Notes under the pieces: model-generated
The model's database searches: none
Seen by the model: the letters and a program-made list of their open reading frames with translations, nothing else
Told to the model about the DNA's origin: nothing
Assembly: GCA_037349105.1 (NCBI GenBank)
Contig: JAYJMM010000039.1
Coordinates: 6,788,501 to 6,852,500, forward strand
Reading direction: 5' to 3'
Origin: Limnomonas spitsbergensis
Lineage: Eukaryota > Chlorophyta > Chlorophyceae > Chlamydomonadales
DNA length: 64,000 nt
Made by a program: the position numbers and the translations under genes
Part shown: positions 38,308 to 49,497 of the stretch, in pieces
How positions within the stretch are numbered: the first letter of the stretch is position 1
Layout: each line of letters begins with the position of its first letter

Positions 38308-41300
38308 ATGTCTGCTAAATCCTATGTCTGTAAAGACTGTAATGTGATGCTGAAAAGCGTCGCGGAGCTGCAGCTTCACGGCGATACAACGGGACATGCC
38401 AACTTCGAGGAGAGCACTGTCGCGGTGCGCATGCTTCTACGCTGTTCATCCTTCAATTTTGAGATATTTAAAATACTTCACGTACTTCTGTGAAACCCTG
38501 ACTCACATGCGATCACGAAGCTTACAAACAGTGCAGTAGGGCAAGTCCTTGATCTATCGTCGAGACCTCTCCGAGGCTGACTTGTGATGTTACCCAGATG
38601 CCCAAGTCACTTGTGTTATTTCAAATTTTGTATCTGTTAGATAAAGATCGAAGTGTGTACCGAGTGCGGCAAGCCTTGTCGTTCCGAGACCGAGAAGCAG
38701 CTGCACACTCGCCACACGGGGCACAAGACCTACGTCGACAAGGTGACTGCCCCCCCTACCCACTGCTATGCAACCATGCGCCATGCGGCCATGCCATGTG
38801 ACCATGTCATGCAACCATGCACGCATGGCGTTCTTTTGCCGATGGGTTTTGACTGCACTTTCTGCCATGCAACACGCCCTGACATGCATGATGCCCTGCC
38901 GTGCAATGTGCCCCGCCATGCTGTGCAACCCTGCCATGCATCTGTGCACATGGGATTCTCCTGCTGGTGGGTTTTGAATGTCCCTTTGCTATGCATGCAT
39001 GCGCTTAGGTTGATCCTGCTGATGGGTTTTGTCCAGTACTGTGTATCACCGATGAAGAGCCTTGTTTGCATCATGCACACGACTGTCCCATGCTGCATGC
39101 TGCACATGTCGATTCTTCTGCTGATGGATTTGACCATGACTGCCTGAGAGAGGCAAAGGGTCTTGCACTCATCATGCGCATGGCTATCCCATGCTGCATG
39201 CTGTACATGTCAATTCTCTTGCTGATGGATTCGACCATCACTGCGGGAGAGGTGAAGAGCCTCGCAGTCATTATGCACAGGGCTGCCTTCTGCTGTTTGC
39301 CATGTGCCCATACGTGACCACCTTTTGACGCTTCGCGGTGCTTTTGCCAGATTTCTTATGCTGTGCTGTATGGGAGATTCTGAGGGTGTGTGGGACAAGT
39401 GTCCACATACACCAACATGAAACACTTAGGTATGATACCCTTTGTTGAAGGCAACATATAACTTACTGGGAGCACAAATCCGAAAAATAAAGATCCCCCA
39501 TGCTTCAAGTCACATGCCACCACATGAGGATGGATGTCTACCGCATGCCGCATCTTGCCGCTGCTCTTTTTTACTCACAACTGCGCACAGCAGGATGGCA
39601 AGTGTCACATGGGCCCATGGCATACAATACCGGGGAGCATTACCGGTTTCAATCTTAGTGCGCATCAAAGCAAATTCAGGCTACTGCAGCTAGGGCCTCC
39701 AGCCGTAGGTCGGCCAAGATTTGGTCCCTATCGGCTCAGCGGTGGCTGCCCGGTAGTGGTCTGGTGCGCAAAAAATAGACATTGAAGGTGCTGTCCCGCA
39801 AATTGCTTGGCAAACCCGCCCCATTGCTCAAGTGCCCTTGCATCAGGACAAGAATCAGACCCCCCCCCCAGAATCCTGAACGCTCACTGCTGCAGGTTCA
39901 TACCATCTACTGGTACTGCAGAAGTGCATAACCCTGTGCGTTGATCATATTTCCAACCTTCATTTCCACACTGTTTTCACACAAGGCGGCCTGTCCCACA
40001 CATGCCTCTTTCAGACCAACAAGACCGCTCGAGTGGACACTCATTATATTCTAGCCACTATTTCAACAAAAATATTTCCACACGTTATTCACACACACAT
40101 CGGCCGGCCAATCCCCCCACCCCTGTCCCTCTTAGACCGATGAAAGCGCTATGCCGGACACTCATTGTTTTCTATCCACACTATTTCCACATTAATATTC
40201 CCTCACAAATGCCGCCCTGTCCCCCTGTCTCTCTCTCTTAGACCGATTCAAGGGCCATGCTGGACACTCACTGTTTTGTATCCACACTATTTACGCTTTG
40301 CTGGACACTCATTGTTTTCTATCCACACTATTTCCACACAAGTAGTCCCACACAAGTGCCGCCCTCTCCCCCCTGACTCGCCCACTCAGACCGATGAAAG
40401 CGCTACGCTGGACACGGCGAAGCAGATGAAGGAGGTCCGTGAGGAGATGATGGACATTGACGATCCTGAGACCGCTGCCAAGGCATCAGCCAGCACAGAC
40501 GCTGCAGAGGAGGGCAAGGAGGTGGAAATGGTGAGACGATGGTAGGGTGGGGTAATAGCTTTTTAGGGTCAAGGGTGAAAGGATGAGAGACCTGATGAGG
40601 AGAGTTCAGGGTGTAGTGTGAAGTGGTTGGCCCGAGATGATGGAGACAGAGGACCCTCAAGGCTTGAAAACGACTTCATCCTGAACCATGTACCTGCATT
40701 CTAACATGAACCACGGAAAGTGAATCCTGTGGAGCCCTGAACCCTTAACATGAACCCTGAACCTGAACCCTGAACCTGAACCCTGAACCCTGAACCCCTG
40801 GTTCTATATCAATCTGAAAGCGGCAGAAGCTGTGTTATGCCGATTTAGGTCCTTACGCCCTTACGGTGGCTGAATTATGTAGCTGAGTTCCAGTCACCGT
40901 AAGTTCAAGGCAAAGTCAGCTACTTTTACCAGGAACGGACTGTAACTTACTTGCACAATTTCTGAATAACGGCCCTGGACAGAAGGCCCTGAAGGCCCCC
41001 AGGCCCAGAATCCCTAGAAATAAATAAATAAAACTAGGCTCCCGCAGGGGTGTGAGGGTTAAGGAAACAGCGCGGCATGGGCCTAGGCCGCATCCCTAAA
41101 GCAGTGTGAATCTTACTAAACCCCGGGAGACTTGAAAAGCCTTTCCCCCACCATCCCTCCCCCCGGCAGATTCTGCTGTTCACGTGCGAGTTAGGACGTG
41201 AACCCTGCTTTGCCCTGGGGGCTTTAAACCCCAGGCTCCATTGCAACATAAAAATGGCTTCACCCAGGCCCACTGGCCCCGCTTAAAATGGCTCCTCCTT

Positions 41301-44300
41301 TCACCCGGTTAGCTCCCTCCCTGTTTGTGGATAAGACCAAGCTGATTCCTCTTCAAACGGAAATAGATTGCAGGCCCCCTACCCTCCCTCCTCACTGTCT
41401 GGTAGGGACCCCCAGTTGTGAGTGAGACGCTGTTGACGGAGATGGCGGCCATGGATTCCCCCGGCTGACGGAAATAACCCTGAACCACAGCTCCCTCTTA
41501 ACTCCCCAAAGTGACCTATCAGCCCCTCTCCCCCTCCAGGTTGACAAGGATGAAGACCATGGGTTTCCCCGGCTAACGAGTTTGCCCTGAAACGTCAATA
41601 CTACTGAGCTTGATAGCTGACAGCCCTTCCCTCTTCCCCCCCTCCCTCCCCTGACAGCCCTTCCCCCCCTGACATCCCTTCCCCCCTCTTCCTCCTCCCC
41701 TGACAGCCCTTCTCCTCTCTTCCTCCTCCCCCTTCCTCCCCTCCCCTGACAGCCCTTCCCCCCTCTTCCTCCTCCCCCTCCCTCCCCTCCCCTGACAGCC
41801 CTTCCCCCCTCTTCCTCCTCCCCATCCCTCCTGCCTGGAAGGTCCCCCCGGTTGTGGATGACGCCATGTTGAAGGAGATGGAGGCCATGGGCTTCCCCGT
41901 TTTGCGCGCGACCCGCGCCCTGCACTTCTCCGGCAACAGCACCGTGGAGGGTGCGATCAACTGGCTTGAGTCACACGAGGCAGATACGGATCTGGATGAC
42001 GCACTGCTGGTGCCAAAGGTGGGTGGATGTCAATTTTCTGGAATGGGTGGGCGTGATCAACTCCCTTGAGTCACCGGAGGCAGACATAGATTTGGTTGAT
42101 GCACTGCTGGTGCTAAAGGTGGGTGCTGTCACTTTGCTGGATGGAGGCACTGGGGTGGGCGCGATGGACTCGCTGGAGCCACCGGAGGCAGACGCAGATT
42201 TGGTTGACGTAATGCTGGTGCCAAAGGTGGGCGCCATCCACTCCCTTCCTGGACGGAGGCACTGGGGTGGGCGCCATCCACTCCCTTCCTGGACGGAGGC
42301 ACTGGGGTGGGCGCCATCCACTCCCTTCCTGGACGGAGGCACTGGGGTGGGCGTGATCAACTCGCTGGAGCCACAGGAGGCAGACACACTGCTGGTGCCA
42401 ACAGTGGGTGCAATGAGGTGGCTCAGGAAGAAGTTGGGCCTCGTTGCTCGGCCTCTTTTCCTTTCAAAAAGACACCTCTGCTTGTCATAAGGAAATGAGG
42501 GGCTCAGAAGAGGAGGCCTGAGGCCCTCAAGGAAGACATAGATGTGATATTATTAGGCATCGGCAATATTATATAGTATATGGAGTATATATAACATGAT
42601 ATCATATATATTAGAATTCGGCATATCAGATATACTTCTTATAAAGTCGCGAAAATCCCGAATGTCGCGACTGAAAACGCGGAAATACGGCATTTCAGCT
42701 ACTGTGGGCTACATGTGAGACAAGCGCATGCGTTCTCGTGTGATTCTATCCTATAATACTCGTGTTACCTGGAATGGCCCCTAAGAAAGTAAATGATCTA
42801 TCCTTCTCGACAATGGCAAGCAACTGCACTTCGGGACCGAGTGGGAGCCTGAGGCTCTGTGTGCAAAGCAGGACGGCACGAGGGTCAAGATTGTCGTCGC
42901 CTCCGTGGCTCAGCGCTGCAGCTTCTGGCACCGGTACCGTGAGCAGTACCCTCTCCTCTCTGTGGCCAGGAGGCTGTTGTCTATCCATGTGACCACGTGC
43001 GCAGCGGAGCGGAACTGGTCAGCATGGGGGCGGACGCACACCAATAGCCGCTCTTGCCTAGGCATCGAGCAGGCTGAGAAGCTGATCTATGTCAAGGTTC
43101 ACCGTGCTGACGGCGAGGTCAAGGAGGTTCAGCACGAGGACTTTTCTCTGAGCTATTACTCTGACTGACTTGAGAACTTAATAGTCTCGCTATGAGTCTC
43201 AAATGTGTGCCTATTGATCATGTAGTGGTACTAAAAGTCTATAACTGAACTACCGGACCAGACCTGCCCCATTTTTGCGAACCCGCAAACCGCGTCAAAC
43301 AAATACGGTGTTTTTATTTTTGGGGTCTTGGCTTTCTTAGATGGGACGAGTTAGCTGCAGATTCTTAATGCCCTGATTAAGCTGAATCCATGCCTCCATT
43401 TTTATTTACTTTGGGCCACTTTTTCCTGACTTGATATACTATACATATGATATACTTTACATTGGCGGGGCATGTAAAGTATATTGCCGATGCCTAGATA
43501 TAAATAAATATTACATATAAATATCATATATTTCCGTTTCCTTTCCGTCCATGAAGGAAATGAGGGGCTCAGTAGGGGCCTTGGTGGGTCCGACGCCTAG
43601 GTAAGAGGGGCCTTGGCTCAGCAGGAGGTCGTGTGATAAGGGAATGAGGGGCTCAGCCGAGGAGAAACCACTATGGATAAGTGGCCTTAAAAATTAAAAC
43701 GGTCGAACCAAAGCTGGATAGTCGTAAGAGTCGTATTTTGTGCGAAAAATTGTGTTTTTCCGCGCTTTCTCCTACAATTCAGGATGCATGTTATAACGTG
43801 CTTATATATAGCCGCAGAAGCAGAAGAAAGGCAGTACGGGGACGAGCAATCGTCAGATGCGGGCGACGATGCGTTTGGATGGGACGTTCCCCACACGTTT
43901 CTTCCCGCAAGTGCAAGTTTGCGAATGAGCAAATCGATCTAGCAATGACATGTAAAAGAGTTCCGAATAAAGAAACACTGGCTAATCGATTTAGCGATAG
44001 GCAGATAGCACCAGCTCCAGCAACGAGGAGAGGCAGGGACCGGGGCAGGGGCAGGGCAGCTCAAGCAGCAGAGACAGCGGGCAAGGCAAGCGACATCTCA
44101 AAAGAGGAGGCGGATAACACCAGCTCCAGCAGAGAGGAGGTTTAGGAGAGAGACAGGGATCCGGGCAGGGGCAGGGCAGCTCAAGCAGCAGAGACAGGTG
44201 TCAATGGAGCAGTGCGCAATCGCGGTCGCGGGAGTGGGCCCGGGCGTGGACATGCTGACCCCTTAGCCTTAGAGTCAGAGGACGGGGTTTTTGGATGCTC

Positions 44301-47300
44301 CAAATGCCGATGGGAAAGCCGTGGTTGCGCTGCATGCCGACAGAGGCGATGAGGCTTGTAGGCAGCAATAGCTTTGACAGAACATGTAGTGCAGTGTGGC
44401 ATGTGTGGTCGGTCCCCTTCACTGAGATGGCTGTATTTGACCCCCCCAAAAATGATTTTCGAGAGACCAAATTCGGGTTAAGAAAAAAAATCTCCAGGCC
44501 AATGCTGGATAAAATTAGGCTTGATTCAGGGCAAAAAAATGGAACCAAAGCTTTTAAATACCATTTGGCGCTGACGGTACGGTATATATATATGATCTAT
44601 TTCCCTTTCCCTTCCGTCTATAAAGGAAATGAGGGGCTCAGCAGGAAGGCACGGATGTGATTGGGGCGCTGCTGATTACTATGCTGGGTGTGATCAAGTT
44701 TAAGAGGGCGGGTTTTAGAACACGTGCGTGGCGGCCTGGTGACGCCTCTTTATTGTCGCCCTCCTTGTCATTCCAGGAGTCCATCTAGGCGGGTTGATAA
44801 TATATGCAGGGTGGCAGGGCCATCCCTCTCCAAGTCTCCCTCCTGATGCAGCTACGGTTGTATTAAAACGGGTTTTTAATGCATGTATTCCAGCATGGTG
44901 ACCCCTCTCCCTCCCGCTCCTCGCCAGCGATACTTTTAGAAGGCTTTCGCTACAATTCAGTCACATGACAGCTCTCAGCCGCGGAGGCGTGGTGCAGCCT
45001 GCTCTGTTGTCGCTTTTGTTGCCCGTGGTGCAGCCTGCTCTGTTGCTTGGGCCACCGGCGTTAGGTGGTTTAAGTCGCCATCGGCTCAGAGGGAGCTTAC
45101 CTGGACCCCCCAAAGTGTTCCGGTGATCCCTATACCCTAAACCCTAACCCTAAACCCTAAACCCCCTCAAAAGTGTTCCGGTGATCCCTTCAATGAAACT
45201 GTCCCCCTCACATGGCCAGGAGTCCATCAAGCCCAAGTTGAGTCCCGAGGAGTCTCGGAAGAAGGCCGAGGAGATCATGCGCAAGGCTAAGGAAAAGAGG
45301 GAGCGGGAAGAGAAGGAGCAGCAGGTGAAGCGGGGGGGAGAGAGAGAGAGAGAGGGGGGGGGTAGGAAGATGCGCATGGCCAAGGTTAAGAGGGAGCGGG
45401 AAGAGAAGCAGCAGGCGAGACGGAGGAGAGGGGTGCAAGGAATAACAGCATGTTTGTGGGGTGGGGCTGGAGGGGGGCAGTAGGGAGGTTTGCAAGACCA
45501 AGGAAGAGGAAGCAGGGAGAGAATGAGCAGCTAGTGGGGCGAGGGGAGGAGAAGGAGAAGGGGGCGGAATGAGCAGCTAGTGAGGTGGGGGGAGAAGGGG
45601 GGGGAGGGAGGATTTAGCCTTAGCCTTAGCCTTAGGCCTAAATGAGCAGCTAGTGACGCGGGGGGGGAGAAGGGAGGGGAGTAGGGTAGTCGCTCAAAGG
45701 AGGACTCAGCTTAGTCTTAGCCCTAAATGTCTGACCGATACCCTCACCTTAGCCCTCATCCCCTGACCCTTGTTCCAGAAAATTCGGGAGGTGGAACGCA
45801 TCCGAGCAGGCAAGGAGATGCTGCTGGTGAAGGCCAAGGCAGATGAGGGTGATCGCAGGCGGGCACTTGAGGTGCGAGGGGCCTAGGAGGGAACGGGGGT
45901 GGAAGGGGCGGGCGGGGGAGAGGGAGAGGGGGGGGGAGATGCTGGTCGGGGCGTGTGTGGGGAGGAGGAGGGAAAGGGGTAACCAAGGTGCTGATTACGC
46001 TCCAGGGGGAAGTAATGGGAACTTCGACCATTGAGGTTGTGAGGGGTGGGGTAGGGATTAGGGGCAGAGAAGCTGTGGGGGTTGAAGGGTAGTCGCTCCT
46101 TTGTGTGTTTAGGTGCCGGATGGTCAATGGGGCTCAGTGCTTCGGGGTTTACTCACGGACGGCTGATGAGGTTCAGGGTTTACTTACGAATGGCTGATAA
46201 GGTTTGGGGTTTACCCACAGATGGCTGATAAGGTTTAGGGTTTACTCTCGGATTGCGTTTAAGGGCTTAAGTTCACCGTCGGACAGCCGACAGGGTTCAG
46301 GGTTGACTCTCAGATGACTGATGGGGTTTGGGGTTCAGCTTTGGATGGTGATCACTTTGCTGGCTGTGGGGCCTGAGGCCTCTCCCTCAATACCTCATGC
46401 GCAGGAGCGACAGCGGGAAAAGGCTGAGGAGATGCGGGCAAGAGAAAAGATCAAGGCCAAGCTGGGTGAGTCATGTTGTTTGTGCTAGGGGAGAGAAGGA
46501 AGGGCAGGGGGGGGGGGGGGGGCGGGAGATGGGGGCAAGAGGAAAGATCAAGGCCAAGCTGGGTGAGTCATGTTGTTTGTGCTAGGGGAGGGAAGAGAGG
46601 GCGGGGGGGAGGGGGGGGGGGGGGAGATTCGGGCAAGAGAAAAGATCTTGGCAGAGCTGAGGGAGTGATGCTGAGTGTGTGCTGGGCGAGGTAGGGGAGG
46701 GCAGGGAAGGGTGGGCATGGCAGATGAGGAATATGCTGGCAAAATAAAAGATCAAGGCGAAGCTGGGTGTGCAACGCCTGGGTGCTGAGGCAGGGCAGGG
46801 CTGTGATGGGACACGGGTGGGGAGCTTGTGCAGCCTGATGAAGACTGGATGACGGAGGTCAGACAGACTGAACAATACAGAGGGCAACGTAGCTTTTGAG
46901 GACGAAGGAGGTGTGAGGATAGCTACTGAAAGCGTGTGCAGGCTGCAGTCAGAATCAGATTCAAGGAGAACTGAACTCAACAGAAATCGGTTTCGCCAAC
47001 AATGAAGGGGAGCGACTCAGGGGAAGGGCTGCATGCTTCATGATGTGGCAAGAATGCCTCCACCCGGCTGATGCCAGCCTGACCATGACCGGCCCACGGC
47101 TGATGGCCCAAGCAGAAAGGCTTGATGCTCCAGGACTCCTCGGCAGTAGGCTGTAACTGAGCTCCAGGGAAGCTGAAGCACCTTGGGCCTTCAACCTTCA
47201 ACCCTGGAACCCCCCCAACCCTCAAGCCTTTATTCGGGACCCTACTCTGGTTTCCGGGCACATGTCCATGCATCAAAAATGTGGAATTCTGTTGGACTGC

Positions 47301-49465
47301 AAAAATCCACAGAACTTCACTTGACTCCCCTCTCTTAGAGGAGGACCGGCGAGAGCAGCGGCGCAAGCTGGGACCTCCACCTTCAAACCAAGAAAGCCCC
47401 CAACCCTCAACCATTTATTCTTTACCCTACTCCCCTCTCTTAGAGGAGGACCGGCGAGAGCAGCGGCGCAAGCTGGGACCTCCACCTTCAAACCAAGAAA
47501 GCCCCCAACCCTCAACCATTTATTCTTTACCCTACTCCCCTCTCTTAGAGGAGGACCGGCGAGAGCGGCGGCGCAAGCTGGGCCTGCCTGAGGAGCTGTC
47601 GGAGGAGGAGAAGCGGGTGGAGGCGGAGAAGGTGGAGCAGCAGGCCAAGGCAGACGCGGCCAAAAAGGTCTTCACCTTCGTCAAGCCAATGGCAGGTACG
47701 GAAACGACAGGCTAAGGGGGGGCGATGCGGCCAAGAAGATGTTCACCTTCGTCAAACCAATGGCAGGTAAGGGGACGACAGAGTGAGGGGTTGCGATGCT
47801 GCCAAGAAGATGTTTACCTTTCTCAAGTTCATGCTATGGCAGATGCGGGGATATTGCGACGTGCGTGTCTTTATGTTTATTCAGGGTATAAGTGTGTGAG
47901 ACCTCTCTACTCCCTCCTCGCCCTCTCCTCACCTCACCCCCGCCCTCCCTCCTCACCCCCGCCCTCCCTCCTTCTCGCCTTCATTTCCATTTTCTGCCGT
48001 CCTGTCTCAGCTGTGATCGGAAGGGTTGCGCAATCATTTTGAACCCTCCCCCCACCCCTGCCTTCCCATCCCCCCCCCTTCCTCTCCACAGCATGGATCC
48101 ATCAAATGCCCAGTCATCTTTACCCTCCCTGTCCCTGCGCTTGCCTGACCTCCCTGCCCTCTCCCTGCAATGTAGTGATCAATGAGATGTGCAGTCCTCA
48201 CTCCCCTTCCATGACTTCCTCTTGCTGTGCAGTGGCAGACAAGGTGCTTAAGCTTCTGGTCGCGATGCAGAGGGCCTGCGCAGACTCGGCGGTCGAGGAG
48301 CAGTTCCATACATTTGTAACCTGCCTCACTCCCCTCGCTCTTCCTGCCCTTCAGTGATCGATAAGGTGCGCAAGCTGCTGGTGGCAATGAAGAAGGCGTC
48401 AACGGAAGCGGCGGGTGAGGAGCGCTTCAAGACCGCAGCCAGCACGATGCTCAAGTACCTAGGGAACATTGCGGCTAACCCGGAGGAGGAAAAGTTCAGG
48501 TGGGTTGCTGCTTCGCTATTTGAAGGGATAATAGCTGAGTGATCGCGTAGCATATAGATTGAAGGTGAGGGCGGCGGCCTTCGGATTGCCCAGTACCGCG
48601 GGAATTGTGCGGCAAACCCGGGCGGGGAGAATTCCACGGCGGTGAATGCGTGATGTATAGATCATGGAAAGCCACGTAACCTTCTGGATTGAAAGGCAGG
48701 GCGTCATCCTATGGAATGTTCATTACAAGCACCTCGGCAAAATATGGTGAACCTGGAGAAGGGGAATTCCAGGTCGATAAGTGCATGCTGAAACGATCAT
48801 GGCTGAGTCACCACGTAACCATCTGGATTAGAGGGCAGGGCGTCATACTTTGGATTGGTCACTACGGGTTCCTCGGCAGCATTGCGACAATTACGGAAGA
48901 GGAAAAATCCCGTTTGTTAACTGCGTGAACGTGGCTGCATGTTTAGCCCTGCAGCAAGTTGCTGCGTGACCACTTGATCATATGGACCGAAAGGAGCTGC
49001 ATAATGACATATATTGACAGGTGGTACATGATTACAGGTAACCGGATGGCCGCTAGTGTTTCTTTCACGTTGCTTCGGCTACACTTCAGCTACAATCCAG
49101 CTAAACTGCAGCTACGCTTCAGCTACGACCTGGCCTATGGCTGGCAGGGCTTTGTGCGCACAGCCCTGCTTCTTGGGCTACTGGCTGGAGGCCAGCGAAG
49201 GCTTGGTTCCAATGGGCCCAGTGGTGTCTGTGGAAAGACCCTGGAGTCCTGGTCTGGGAACACTCCCTAATGAATGATGAGGGGATATAAGGTTGCCCAT
49301 CCCTTGTGATGACGGATCAGGATCGTGGGCATCACCGGCGCTGAACCTCATCGCCGAACGAAATTCTGGACACCAATATGGACAGCCCAGAGTCGATGAC
49401 CAGGTCTAGGATGAGACTGCTGCTGCTTATGTTGCAGGCCCACTCTTCCTTTGAGCTTCCCTTTT

Positions 49466-49497
<32 letters not shown>

